In this document: positions 1 through 22,600 of the stretch, piece by piece
How positions within the stretch are numbered: position 1 is the stretch's first letter
Layout of the letters: every line of letters starts with the position of its first letter
Assembly (NCBI RefSeq): GCF_045679555.1
Contig: NC_092115.1
Location: forward strand, 37,053,728 to 37,117,727
Source: Salvelinus alpinus
Lineage: Eukaryota; Chordata; Actinopteri; Salmoniformes; Salmonidae
Reading direction: 5' to 3'
Length of the DNA: 64,000 bases
Notes under the pieces: generated by a model
The model's database searches: none
What the model was told of the DNA's origin: nothing
Seen by the model: the letters and a program-made list of their open reading frames with translations, nothing else
Program-made: the position numbers and the translations under genes

Positions 1-903
1 CTACGCCGTCATGGATTAAAATCCTGCAGCGCACGCAAGGTCCCCCTGCTCAAGCCAGCGCATGTCCAGGCCCGTCTGAAGTTTGCCAATGACCATCTGG
101 ATGATCCAGAGGAGGAATGGGAGAAGGTCATGTGGTCTGATGAGACAAAAATAGAGCTTTTTGGTCTAAACTCCACTCGCTGTGTTTGGAGGAAGAAGAA
201 GGATGAGTACAACCCCAAGAACACCATCCCAACCGTGAAGCATGGAGTTGGAAACATCATTCTTTGGGGATGCTTTTCTGCAAAGGGGACAGGACGACTG
301 CACCGTATTGAGGGGAGGATGGATGGGGCCATGTATCGCGATTTCTTGGCCAACAACCTCCTTCCCTCAGTAAGAGCATTGAAGATGGGTCTTGGCTGGG
401 TCTTCCAGCATGACAACGACCCGAAACGCACAGCCAGGGCAACTAAGAAGTGGCTCCGTAAGAAGCATCTCAAGGTCCTGGAGTGGCCTAGCCAGTCTCC
501 AGATCTGAACCCAATAGATTATCTTTGGAGGGAGCTGAAAGCGACAGCCCCGAAACCTGAAGGATCTGGAGAAGGTCTGTATGGAGGAGTGGGCCAAAAT
601 CCCTGCTGCAGTGTGTGCAAACCTGGTCAAGAACTACAGGAAACGTATGATCTCTGTAATTGCAAACACAGGTTTCTGTACCAAATATTAAGTTCTGCTT
701 TTCTGATGTATCAAATACTTATGTCATGCAATAAAATGCAAATGAATTACTTAAAAATCATACAATGTGATTTTCTGGATTTTTTAGATTCCGTCTCTCA
801 CAGTTGAAGTGTACCTATGATAAAAATTACAGACCTCTACATGCGTTGTAAGTAGGAAAACCTGCAAAATCGGCAGTGTATCAAATACTTGTTCTCCCCA
901 CTG
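1..903 (+). mobile_element. Tc1-type DNA transposon, right part (window-truncated)
   Basis: The element enters from outside the window and ends in a terminal inverted repeat just before TA at 904-905. Its last 200 bases match in reverse the left end of the full copy at 9886-11489, so both belong to one family. Frame 130-807 holds the C-terminal half of a Tc1 transposase, with the WSDETK and HDNDPKRT catalytic blocks and the SPDLNPI motif. The reading frame breaks shortly after the motif WRELK, so this copy is not functional. The element ends about 60 bases upstream of the zinc-finger exon acceptor. Confidence 0.9.
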
Positions 904-964
904 TATATTTGTTATAAAGGGTTGAGGTTACCATCTAACAACTATTTTATTTTCTATCCTCTAG

Positions 965-1947
965 CCCCTGTGTATCCAAACCACCTCTCTGGTACTGTTC
1001 AAAGTTCCCAAATTAAGCAGAAACTCCAGACCCTCAAGACAGAATCAGAGAACGGAATGAACACAGAAAGGGTGACTAAAGTCATCTGCCAAATGGTCCC
1101 AAAGGCAGAAGAGCAGTATTCAACACCACAGCCTAATTGTAAAGAAAAGCCTACCCAGGTGGAGCCCCAGCAGGCCAGTGTCAGCACCGCAAAGGAGACC
1201 GCCTATAGCTCGTCTTCCTCAGATGGGGCTTTGGCTCCTGAACAGGCTAAGAGAAAGTTGACATCTATGGGTGCATTGGACCAGATGATGATGAGGAAGA
1301 AGGTGGATTTCAAGCTGGACCATATGATGAAGAAGGTGGATTTCAAGGTGGACCAGACCTCCCTGGAGCACAAATTGACGAGGGCCTGCTCGGTGCTGCT
1401 GGTGAACCTGCTTTTGGTGCCTGGAGACAAGAACTCTGAAGGGAAGAAGGCTAATGGGAGCAACTGTCACAACAGCAAGAGGTTCCCCATGCCCAAGGAC
1501 CTCAAAACCCACCAGGGCCTCCACACAGGCCGGCGCCTGTGCTGCTTCACTCAGTGTGGGAACGGGGTCTGGCGGCTTCAAAGCGTCCTCTCTCCGATCC
1601 GCTCTTACGGCTGCAAGATCTGCGGGAAGAGGTTCAAACGCAGGAAGATCTTGAGGAGGCACGAGCGCTTCCACAACGGGGAGAAGCCCTATTCATGCTA
1701 CCAGTGCTCAAAGATGTTCGCCCTGCGGAAAAGCCTCCGCAGGCATGAGAGGTTCCACACGGGGGACAAGCCTCACAGCTGCCTCCAGTGTGGGAAAAGC
1801 TTCCGGCTTAGGGACAATCTGAAGGCTCACCTGCGCTTTCACACAGGTGAGAGACCTTTCACCTGCTCCTTCTGCTCCAAGAGCTTCAGAATCCTCAGGA
1901 ACCTTGAGGAACACAGCGTTGATCACTTGGGAGTGACAGCGAAGTAG
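965..1947 (+). CDS. C2H2 zinc-finger protein, terminal coding exon
   Basis: This is the last exon of a C2H2 zinc-finger gene, probably a nuclear DNA-binding regulator; upstream exons lie outside the window. A pyrimidine-rich tract ends in the acceptor ctctag at 959-964, and the exon enters one base into a codon. The encoded 327 residues start with a long acidic, Ser-rich, Lys-rich linker. Four canonical fingers follow near the C-terminus, beginning YGCKICGKRF, YSCYQCSKMF, HSCLQCGKSF and FTCSFCSKSF, with TGEKP-like linkers. Two further finger-like segments before them lack cysteines or histidines and look degenerate. Positions 1279-1356 hold an imperfect tandem duplication giving two KKVDFK motifs. 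No KRAB or SCAN domain is visible, so I cannot name the gene. Confidence 0.85.
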
Positions 1948-3250
1948 CTCACTTTCCGACAAAGAGAGCTGTGCCTAAGCATTAGCACCTAGCAGCCTTT
2001 ATCGGCTGGTTGTGTAAGCCGCATTACAAAGCTTATCTACCTCTAACTGAAACTACTAAATGTCCATTCCTCATTTATAACCTATCGTTCAGCATTTGTT
2101 GTTTTTGAAAGATACTATGATTGTAAATAACCATTATGACGGAAGATGGGGACAGTGGAAAGATCTGAAATGAGGCAGTCAACCATCCTGCGTAGGTTTG
2201 GATTGTCCAGAATGATCATCTGAGTAAAGCTTTAGTGGACACTGATGTTATTAATAGCCATAATGTTTTTCCAGACATCGATTATGCCTAGTCCTAAACC
2301 AAAAAGTTATTTCAATGGAGATTTTCTATTGAGCATGCTGGACTAGGCTTAATCTGGGTCTGGAAACTGGCCCTAGGTCTTTACACTGTATTTCGTTGGC
2401 CAAAACACAAGGGACATGGAACTGTTGCATGTCTCTTTGAAGAATACATAGTGTTGTACATTGGCCAGGGCTGAGATTAGTTTGAGGTCTTTCTCAGACA
2501 GCAATCTGTTTTCATGATACATCTTTTCACTTTGTAGTAAATACAAACAGATTGTTCCTTTGTGTATTTTGGTTTGTAAGTAGTTGTAAAGGTAGGCTTA
2601 AATTTGCATGTTTGTTTTATACTTTTATCTTGAACCAGTATGCCAAATACTATAGTAATGCAGCAACTGTCTCTCCTCTTTGTTCATAGTGCTGTTTTTG
2701 TCAGGAGAACACCCTCCTTACTTTTTCCTGTGTTGACGTCAGGGAAGTTTATCTAAAGACACATGACTTAGTTTAAAATTAAAATAATGGGAAGTATGAT
2801 GCAGCCTTTAATTTTGCAAATACACATTTGAATGTTATCTGTAGAGAGAAGTTATTTCATATATCATTTTTGATTGAAGCTGATTTCTCTGGCTTGTGAT
2901 TTGCTGCAGATGTTACAAATATGACTACATGGCTTTTATTTTTAATACAAAATTGTTTTAACCCTTAACACTTATCTGTGTTCCAATTAAAAATATATTA
3001 TTTTGGCCAAGAACCTGATGGTCACTCTGACGGAGCTTGTCCTTGTGTGGTATTGTGTGTAGATTGAGGGGGGAAAAAACGTTAATCCATTTTAGAATAA
3101 GGCTGTAACATAACATGTGGAAGAAGTCCAGTGGTCTGAATACTTTCCTAATGCACTGTAATTCCTGCATCTGCGTGAAAAGGTCTGTTTTATGGTATGT
3201 ACTGTGGTTGGCCCTTTTGTCTGGCAATAAAAAAACACCACTTGTATTAT
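1948..3250 (+). other. 3' UTR of the zinc-finger gene with poly(A) signal
   Basis: AT-rich non-coding sequence follows the TAG stop. The hexamer AATAAA lies at 3226-3231, which would end the transcript near 3250. The tract contains an internally deleted Tc1 fragment at about 3004-3158. No other coding signal is visible. Confidence 0.6.
3004..3158 (+). mobile_element. Internally deleted Tc1 remnant
   Basis: The first 40 bases match the transposase segment around 62030-62060 of the Tc1 at 59924-63018. The rest matches that element's right end around 62880-63010, including the terminal phrase ggtctgaatactttcc. About 800 bases between the two parts are absent, so this is a small non-autonomous derivative. 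It lies inside the zinc-finger 3' UTR and ends before TA at 3159-3160. Confidence 0.8.
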
Positions 3251-3442
3251 TGGTTTCACTAATGTCTTATAAAAATTGACACATCAGAAGTGTCTGGTTG
3301 TGTGAATCTCGTCTCTTTTGTTACAAAAGTTCATGTATGTTACAGTAGTTTATTTTATAGCTTATAGAAAAATTCCAGCTCCAAAGATATAACTGCAGAC
3401 TACTTCCCTGTTGTGAAGTGGCTCCAATGACAGTTGAGTCTA

Positions 3443-3551
3443 GCCCCGCCTCCAAAGGAAGTATAAACAGGGAGCTTTGCTTTCACTTTTGAATGTTTGA
3501 ACTGTACACAGGGAAGCACACACAGGCAAGGACTGAAAGCTGACATTACAG
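3443..3551 (+). promoter_or_regulatory. TRIM gene promoter and non-coding first exon
   Basis: A GC box (gccccgcctcc, 3443-3453) and a TATA box (tataaa, 3462-3467) precede a probable start near 3490. At 3479-3491 the bottom strand reads CAAAAGTGAAAGC, a good match to the IRF/PRDI half of an interferon-stimulated response element. A short non-coding exon then ends at 3551 with the donor ACAG|GTAAAT. These sites were read by eye; induction by interferon is inferred. Confidence 0.5.
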
Positions 3552-3755
3552 GTAAATTATTGCCTTTTGTGTGATTTAGCGGCAGTACACAGACCTTCCC
3601 ATGTCTAATTGCCTACTGCGTTAACATGCCATTCACTTCAGCAGATGGCTACTATTTGAAACGGACATTTTGGAGCACCACCTACAGCAGTCAGGGGATA
3701 CTTCATTTCCTTTTAACCTTATACTCCAATCTTTGAACAGCAGGAAGGGAGCAAG

Positions 3756-13829
<10,074 letters not shown>

Positions 13830-13965
13830 TGGCCCTACGCGGCACACTCATCACAAAGCACTGGACCAATGACTGTAGAGAATAACCAAGTATTGTCTCT
13901 GCTGAAACAAAGATGTAAATGTTTTACTACAACTCCCGTTGTCTCAGGTTTCTATTATACAAATT

Positions 13966-14025
13966 TACATTTAAGTCATTTAGCAGACGCTCTTATCCAG
14001 AGCGACTTACAAATAATGTTGACAT
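13966..14025. repeat. LINE/SINE 3' tail fragment
   Basis: Contains the phrases gtcatttagcagacgctc and ttatccagagcgac, common to fish retroposon tails. Copies occur at 14122-14155, 41805-41850 and 55506-55567. It lies near the poly(A) end of the TRIM transcript. Confidence 0.7.
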
Positions 14026-14099
14026 GATTCTATTGCATCTTGATTAAAAGTTGAAATGATTGTTTTACCTAATGTGTCCATCAATATTGTATTTTTTTT

Positions 14100-15045
14100 A
14101 ATTTCTTTTTTACATTATAGTCATTTAGCAGACGCTCTTATCCACAGCGACTTAGTTAGTGTATTCATCTTAGGATAGCTAGGTGGGACTACCACATCAG
14201 TCATAGTAGGTACATTTTTTTCTCAAAGTTGCTATCAGCGAAGTCAGTGCTAGTAGTAAAAAAAAATGTCTCTATTCAATCCGCATGGCGGAAGTTCAGC
14301 TTTACAGCTTGATTGCAATTTAAAGGCAATGTTCCGCTTTAGCGGAGACTCCATTCAAGATAAACGTGCCATATGTCAGTTCAATCTGAAATTACCTTTA
14401 CATTTCTATCACAGAATCTGTAACTCTTTAGCTTTACAGATTGAAGTCAAGTGAGAGTTTAAATTTATTTAAAAAATAATAATAACATCCTTACCTTTTC
14501 TAATGTACGCCCAAAAAGGGGGTGTTTTAAGATACTCTTTGAAGAGGTAGGTTTTCAGATGTTTTCGGAACATGGGCAGGGACTCTGCTGTCCTAGCGTC
14601 AGAGGGAAGCTTGTTCCACAATTGGGGTGACAGAACAGAAAAGGGCTTTGACTGGGCCAAGCAGGATATGCCCTCCCGTAGGGGTGGGAGGGCCAGCAGA
14701 CCAGAGGTGTCAAAACTAAGTACTCAGGGGTGTAGGGTTTGAGCATAGCCTGAAGGTAGGGAGGGGCAGTTCCCCTTGCTGCTCTTTGTAGTAGATGCAT
14801 CAACTGGAAGCCAGTGGAGTGTGCGGAGGAGCGGGTTGACATGGGAGAATTTAGGAAGGTTGAACACCAGGTGTGCTGCGGCATTCTTTAAAAATTGCAG
14901 GGGTTTGATGGCACAAGTGTGGAGCCCAGCCAACAGCGAGTTGCAGTAGTCCAAACAGGAAATGACAAGTGCCTGGATTAGGACCTGCGCTGTTTCCTGT
15001 GTGCATACCAATGGGAAGTAGCAACCCAATTAAAAAAAATAGGCC
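14100..15045 (-). mobile_element. L2-type LINE fragment
   Basis: Bottom-strand frames at 15029-14469 encode the end of a non-LTR reverse transcriptase: SCLDYCNSLLAGL, then LRTLHWLPV, then GTAPPYLQ and LWNKLPSDAR. Frames overlap, showing several small shifts. The 3' end at the left carries the tail motif with tttagcagacgctc at 14126. A palindromic MITE-like insert separates tail from coding part. The element lies between the convergent TRIM and tox4 genes. Confidence 0.8.
14268..14455. mobile_element. MITE-like insertion inside the LINE
   Basis: Begins tctattcaatccgcatgg and contains ggcaatgttccgctttagc. This is a short non-coding repeat of a kind I recognise from salmonid sequence, with no open frame and no match to the flanking LINE. 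Its right end is imprecise. Confidence 0.5.
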
Positions 15046-15229
15046 TTTATTACTCCTATATGAGGGGAGAATATTTGTTTTTATTGTAAAGGATGTATTA
15101 AGTAAATTCAGAGTGAGAGGCTCATTAATTACTGTTGGTCTGTCGCAGCCATCCCTTTTAGCACAAACATTCACCGCTACTCACAGTAAATGAGACACCA
15201 GAGTTTGAGCTCTTTATCTTCATTGCTCT

Positions 15230-16671
15230 TTTATTTAAAAAATAATGGAATAACATGAAAGTCAAATTGACCTTGATTTCTACAGTCATTTATTCTACTA
15301 ATATTTTACAATAATGAAAAGTAAGAAAGTCTCTAGAGCCCACTAAACTATATGTGAACAGAAACCAAGAGCGTAGCATGATACGCCACTTTCCTCAATC
15401 TGATATTTTCACTATTTCCTGACTTGGTTTCTTAAAGAGACGCTGAGACATTTTTCGAGAACCTAAAGGCAACCAACAAAAGATGGGTATCAAATATTTA
15501 TCCAAATAGATAAGAATAAAGATGGAAAACTTTTTATGAAGCTTTTGGCTGCCATGGATCACAAAAAATACTTTTTCCTGTCAAAACTGACTTCAAAAAT
15601 AAAAGTATGTGGACACCCCTTCAAATGAGTAGATTCGGCAATTTCAGCCACACCGTTGCTGACCGGTGTATAAAATCGAGCACACAGCCATGTAATCTTC
15701 ATAGACAAACATTGGCAGTAGGATGGCCTTACTGAAGAGCTCAGTGATTTTCAAAGTGGCACCGTCATAAGATGCCACCTTCCCAACAAGTCAGGTCGTG
15801 AAATTTCACCCCTGCTAGAGCTGCCCTGGTCAAATGCAAGTGCTGTTATTGTGAAGTGGAAATGGTCTAGGAGCAACAACGGCTCAGACGTGAAGTGGTA
15901 GGCCACACGAGCTCACAGAATGGGACAGACGTATGCTGAAGTGCACAGAGCCCTGATCTCAACCCCATCGAACACCTTTGGGATGAATTGGAACGCCGAC
16001 TGCGAGCCAGGCCTAATCGCCCAACATCAGTGCCGACCTCACGAATGCTTTTGTGGCTGAATGGAAGCTAGTCCCTGCAATAATGTTCAAACATCTAATG
16101 GAAAACATTCCCAGAATAGTGAAGGCTGTTACAGCAGCAAAAGGGTGGACCAACTCCATATAAATGCCCATGATTTTGGAATGAGAGGTTCGACGAGCAG
16201 GTGTCCACATACTTTTGGTCATGTAGTGTATGTCAACATGTGACGGCACTATGATCCAATATACCCTCTGGAATAGAACCCTTTAGATCCCCACTATGAT
16301 TTCAGGTTCCTTCATATGGTATACATCCTCTCATAACACCATCATTGTGAATGGATCCAGTAAAAGGTATGCAAGTCCAAACAATATAACACACAAAAAA
16401 GAGATATACTTCACTCCCTGTCCTCGCACGTTTTATCTCGGCCACCGTCTCCACTGTCCATCTCTAAATGAATCCCATGTGTTTTTATGGTGCTCATTTC
16501 CTTCCACTGGATCGCTTTGTGGTACATGGCACTCTTCTTTTCCCCAGTTGCTCTCCTCCAAACGCCATTTCTTCCTCTCATCCCACTCAGTCTACCTCAG
16601 GCCTGTTATCACCCTTGACCCAACAAGACACGCAAATAACAATTCTCCCCTTGTCTGGGTATGGCCGGTCT
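15230..16671 (-). other. tox4: Probable tox4 3' UTR
   Basis: Non-coding sequence downstream of the tox4 stop. AATAAA occurs on the bottom strand at 15236-15231 and again within 15288-15298, giving two candidate poly(A) sites. The Tc1 remnant at 15592-16228 would be part of the transcript. No other gene is visible. Confidence 0.45.
15592..16228 (+). mobile_element. Non-autonomous Tc1-type element
   Basis: Ends carry inverted agtatgtggacacc motifs, and TA follows at 16229-16230. Near 15950-16050 the top strand encodes a transposase remnant, LNPIEHLWDELERRLR, so it derives from a full Tc1 by internal deletion. The left terminal repeat is degraded. It lies within the likely 3' UTR of tox4. Confidence 0.8.
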
Positions 16672-19600
16672 TTACTTGACAACCATGGTGTTCTGATTCC
16701 TGATGGAGCACCAGGCCATGAAGATATCCCTGAAGGAGAGAAAGGGGAAAAATTAAAAAGACAAGTCTAAGTCAGTCAACATAATCAATCATGTTCCTTT
16801 TTCTATTCCAACACAACTTCTACTTAAACCTCCCAAAAAACGACAAACTTTTCTCACAGAAAGAAAGGAACACAAATACATTTATATCCAAACCCACAAA
16901 CCTGCAGTGAGTGGCAACACATTCACTGCTGCAGTACTCTTTGTCCCAGTCCGTGCTCTCTATTGCAGGGTTGGTGCATCCTACTCGTACACAGAGAGTC
17001 AGGGGGCCAGAAGCAGCGTCAGTGGCACGTGGAGACACATTGAACTCCATTTCCATCTGAAGAAAAAGAGGTGAAAGTTGAGAGGAATTATTGAAACGCC
17101 AAGTATATTTAACATGAACATTGGGTCAGAAACCACAGCTAACCTCTCCCGAAGTGAACTCTTCCGTAACCGAATCCTCATCTGCACTCGCCGTCAAGTC
17201 AGTGGACTTCGCCAACTGCAGAGCCACTGTAGGGGTGGAGTATGCTGATGCAGGCACGGCGGAAGTGTTGACACCAATTGAGTGGGCGGTTGCTGTTGTC
17301 GTAACAATAATAGGCAAGGATGAGTCTGCCTGCAAAGAGGCCGGGACTATCTTGATCTGTAGTGGAGGAGGAGGTGTGGCGGTGATGGACACAGGAAGCC
17401 CTGGCCCGGCATTCCCTCCTCGGGGCTTGGCCTGTAGGGGAGGTGGGGCTGGGGAGTGTACCATCTGCTGGAGCCGCGGGGGAGGAGGGGCGTGCTGCAT
17501 CTGCAGCAGAGGTGGGGGCTGGCGCGGGGCTGAGGGCAGCAGGGTGCGCACGCCGCCAGGGAGCACCGTCACCATGGAGTTGGGTATCTGATGGAGCTTA
17601 GCCCCGGCCTGGAGCATCTGTTTGGAGATGATGATCTTGGTGATGGTGGGGGTCAGGGTCGGGGTGGCTGTGGGGCCCAGGGTGGGGGGCTTGCAAGCTC
17701 CTGTGCGGGAACGCGTGGTGACTTGGGGGACGTCCAGAATAATGTTGGAGGCGCAGATGTTGGTGATGGTATTCTGGTCTGCGATGTGTTGGGGGAGACG
17801 GGAGGGGCGGGCGGGAGCCAGGGGGGCCAAAGGCACTGGCTCAGGTATTGGAGGAGGTGATGGTGAAGAAGCTGTGTCCATCACTTCAATGGAGGGCTGG
17901 GGAAATGAGCACATTTTTTGAAGAGATAACAATAGCTTCCAGACATTTACAGTAAAACATTGTCAGAGCTATAGTCACACGATTTCCAAATGAAGACAGA
18001 CCAAGAGTTTCTTACCTGTGAGAGCTGATTGGCTCTGTAAGCTGCTAGTGCCTTCAGGTACTCCTTTTTCGCTGCTTCCGTCTTCCTCTTATACACCTAA
18101 TAGTGACAGAGGGTATATTTACTTAAGTAAAGACGTGTGTAAAGGCTACATTTTTTACCACAAATGTCCTTGACATTTTCTAAATGTACAGATAACTGCC
18201 AAAATAAAGGAAACACCTACATAAAGTATCTTAATAGTGTCGGGCCACCACAAGCCACCAAAACAGCTTCAATGTGCCTTGGCTTAGATTCTACAAGTGT
18301 TTGGAACTCTATTGGTGGGATGCAACACCATTCTTCCATGAGAAATTCCAGAATTTGTTGTTTTGTTGACGCTGGTGGAAAACACTGTCAGGCACCGCTC
18401 CAGAATCTCCTACAAGTGGTTCAATTGGGTTGAGATCTGGTGACTGACACACACCCTTTAAACCCTCTATGCTTCTTTGAGACCCCTCTTTCAAAGCCAC
18501 AGATCTCTTTTTCTAGCCATGGTCATCAAAATAAAATAATAATTAACTCAGGAACCACACCTGTGTGGAAGTACAGCTGGAGCTGGAGGCAGGGCTTTCT
18601 CCTATAGAGCTCCATTTTTATGGAATGCTCTGCCTACCCATGTGAGATGCAGACTCGGTCTCAACTTTTAAGTCTTTACTGAAGACTCATCTCTTCAGTA
18701 GGTCATATGATTGAGTGTAGTCTGGCCCAGGAGTGTGAAGGTGAACGGAAAGGCTCTGGAGCAACAAACCGCCCTTGCTGTCTCTGCCTGGCCGGTTCCC
18801 CTCTCTCCACTGGGATTCTCTGCCTCTAACCTTATTACAGGGGCTGAGTCACTGGCTTACTGGTGCTCTTCCATGCCGTCCCTAGGAGGGGTGCGTCACT
18901 TGAGTGGGTTGAGTCACTGACGTGATCTTCCTGTCTGGGTTGGCGCCCCCCCTTGGGTTGTGCCGTGGCGGAGATCTTTGTTAGGCTATACTCTGCCTTG
19001 TCTCAGGAAGTTGGTGGTTGAAGATATCCCTCTAGTGGTGTGGGGGCTGTGCTTTGGCAAAGTGGGTGGGGTTATATACTGCCTGTTTGGCCCTGTCCGG
19101 AGGTATCGTTGGATGGGGCCACAGTGTCTCCCGACCCCTCCTGTCTCAGCCTCCAGTATTTATGCTGCAGTAGCTTATGTGTCGGGGGGATAGGGTCAGT
19201 TTGTTATATCTGGAGTACTTCTCCTGTCTTATCCGGTGTCCTGTGTGAATTTAAGTATGCTCTCTCTAATTCTCTTTCTTTCTTTCTCTCGGAGGACCTG
19301 AGCACTAGGACCATGCCTCAGGACTACCTGGCATGATGACTCCTTGCTGTCCCCAGTCCACCTGGCTGTGCTGCTGCTCCAGTTTCAACTGTTCTGCCTG
19401 TGGCTATAGAACCCTGACCTGTTCACCGGACGTGCTACCTGTCCCAGACCTGCTGTTTTCAACTCTCTAGAGACAGCAGAAGCGGTAGAGATACTCTTAA
19501 TGATCGGCTATGAAAAGCCAACTGACATTTACTCCTGAGGTGCTGACCTGTTGCACCCTCGACAACTACTGTGATTTTTATTATTTGACCATGCTGGTCA

Positions 19601-22600
19601 TTTATGAACATTTGAACATCTTGGCCATGTTCTGTTATAATCTCCACCCGGCACAGCCAGAAGAGGACTGGCCAACCCTCATAGCCTGGTTCCTCTCGGC
19701 TTCTTCCTAGGTTTTGGCCTTTCTAGGGAGTTTTTCCTAGCCACCGTGCTTCTACACCTGCATTGCTTGCTGTTTGGGGTTTTAGGCTGGGTTTCTGTAC
19801 AGCACTTTGAGATATAAAGCCCTTCTTACATCAGCTGATAAATACATTTGAAGTACCTGCTTTTTAATATATTTTGTATTCCTCATTTACTCAAGTGTTT
19901 CCTTTATTTTGGCTGTTACCTACATGTGTATTAGTCAAAGTGTATGTACTGTATACCTGTTTCTGCTCTTCCCCAAGACTGTCCCACATGGAGGCTACTA
20001 TCGTGGACACCTCTCCAAATGTGGCGTTGGGGTTCTGGCCCTTGATGGCAGCCTGAGTGTCCCTGAAGAACAGGGCGTAGGCAGAGACTGGTTTCTGGGG
20101 CTCGTTGGGATCTTTCTTCTTCTTTCCCTTCTTCCCTCCTCCAGGCCCTGCCGTAGCGGCCACCATGGCAGGCTTGCCCCCGCCGCGCCTCACCAAGGCA
20201 CTGGAGACTGAGGAGGCGAGCATGGGGGAAGAGGCTGGCATGGTGGAGAGGTGGGAGAGTACCGCAGGGGAGACAGACAGGGACATCGGAGAGTCGACCA
20301 GCACACTCTTCGGGGTGACAGCGGGACCAGTGGACAGAGAGAGACGGGGAAAGATACAAGGCTAGATCAGCAGATTTAGTAAGACTTAGCAAGACGCACC
20401 TTGCCGAAATTATTCAGACCCCTTGGATTTCTTCCAAAGCGTGTGATAAACTGGGATTAAAATTGATTGTAAAAAAAAATGATGCAAAAAATACTCTAAT
20501 GGTAAAGTGGAAGAAAAATGTATTAAAAGAAATTAGTGACCCAATTAGGTACCGCTTTAAATTACACTTAGCTTATAAAGGCTTCATAAAGCCTTCATAA
20601 GTGCTACATAAATGTGTTACAAAGCTTCTATAACCGTATGTCATGCTTTATAAAGGGTTCATAAATGTGGCATAACTGAGACAATCACCCATGTAAAATG
20701 TGACATAACCCACTATGTCAAATATGATATAAACATGTGCTTCATACAGCGTGACATTTCGTGCTGAAAGATGGCATACGCTCTAAAGTGAAGTCACGTT
20801 AGTCACATTACACCTAATCTCGTTCCCAGACAGGCAGATACTTCCGTCCAAATGCGTAGGTCTGGTGGTCCAACGCATCAAACTTCCTTAGTTAGGGTTA
20901 GGTTTAAAATACAATTTTAAGAAGATAAATTGTGGAAATGGGTAGGGCTTATATACAATGACTTTTGACTGTGTTATGTAGTGACGATTACAAAAATGAC
21001 CAAAGATTTACAACTCAAATAGATAGCCATTGCATAATTATTCAGCCCCTTGTTTAGGCAAGCCTAAATTAGTTCTGGAGTCCAATTTGACTGTGTGAAA
21101 TGAATATGGGTTGATATGATTTTTAAAATAACTAACCCTTCCCTCTGTCCCCCATACATACAAAATCTGCACGGTCCCTCAAGCACAGATTCAACTACAA
21201 ATACCATGGAGCTTTCGAAAAGCCTCATAAAAAAGGGAACTGATTGGTAGATTGGTTATTGTTGCCTATCAGACCTTGAATATCTATCTTAAAACATGGT
21301 CTAGTTAATAATTATGTTGTGCACTATGTATTAAACCACCCAGACACCTCAAAGATACAGTCGTCCTTCTGAACTGAGCTGCGGGACAGGAATGAAACCG
21401 CTCAGGGGTGTTACCATTGTAGCTGTTTTGAAATCACCAGAGTTCAATGGCTGTAATGGGAGAGAACTGGGGATGGATCAACAACATTGTTGACTACACA
21501 ATAATGGGCTCCCGAGTGGCGCTGCGGTCTAAGGCACTGCATCTCAGTACAAGAGGTGTCACTGCAGTCCCTGGTTCAAATCCAGGCTGCATCACATCCG
21601 GCCGTGATTGGGAGTCCCATATGGCTCAGCGTGGTATGGCTCAGCGTTGTCCGGGTTTGGCCGTCATTGTAAATAAGAATTTGTTCTTTAACTGACTTGC
21701 CTAGTTAAATAAAGGTTAAATAAAAAAATGACCTAAATGACAGAGTGGAAAGAAGAACACAAATATACAAAATATTCCAAAACATGCATCTTGTATGCAA
21801 CAAGTAATACTGCAAAAGAACATGGCAAAGGAATACACTCTTTGGCCTACATGCAAAGCTCTAGGTTGGGGGAATTGCAACACACCACTGATTACCTGCC
21901 TCCTTATTTTCAAGCTTGGTGGTGGCTGCAGCATGGTATGGGTATGATAGACATCAGCAAATACTGGGGGAGTTTTTCAGGATAAAAATAAACAGGATAG
22001 GGCTAAGCATAGGCAAAATCATAGAGGAAAACCTGCTTCTGTCTGCTTTTACACCAGACACTGGGAGAGGAATTAACCTTTCAGGAGGACAATAACCTAC
22101 AACACAAGTCTACACTGGAGTTGCTTATCAAGAAAAGAGTGGATGTTCCTAAGTGGCCAAGTTACAATTTTGACTTAAATCTACTTGAAATCCTATGACA
22201 AGACTTGAAAATGGCCATGATCCCTAACATCTTGACAAAGCTTGAAGAATTTTGAAAAGAATAAATCTGCAAATATTGCACAATCCAGGTGTGCAAAGCT
22301 CTTAGAGATTTACCCAAGAAGACTCCCAGCTGTAAAGGCTGACAAAGGTGTTTCTAACATCTATGGACTCAGGGAGCTGAATACTTATGCAACGACTATA
22401 TTTTACTTGTATTCATCTTTTAATGTTAGAATTTTGGGCCCACTTTGACAGAGTATTTTGTGTAGATTGTTGACAAACATGACTACTAAATCCATTTGAA
22501 TCCCACTTTGTAACACAAAATGTGTAGAAATCCAAGGGGTCTGAATACTTTTGCAAGGCACTGTATAAACAAACATACAAATAGACACTCACCCTGAAGT

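Larger units (their letters stand above)
20399..22563. mobile_element. Old Tc1-type element with two internal insertions
   Basis: Left end 20399-20530 and right end 22390-22563 are diverged inverted repeats sharing ttcagaccccttggattt. The intervening body has no open transposase. A short repeat at about 20545-20990 and a SINE at 21506-21727 sit inside it. The whole stack fills the tox4 intron between exons 4 and 5. Confidence 0.7.

Noticed and set aside
17121-17921. Gly-rich top-strand frames opposite tox4
   Set aside because: Antisense of the Pro/Gln-rich tox4 exon 7, with no splice or domain evidence.
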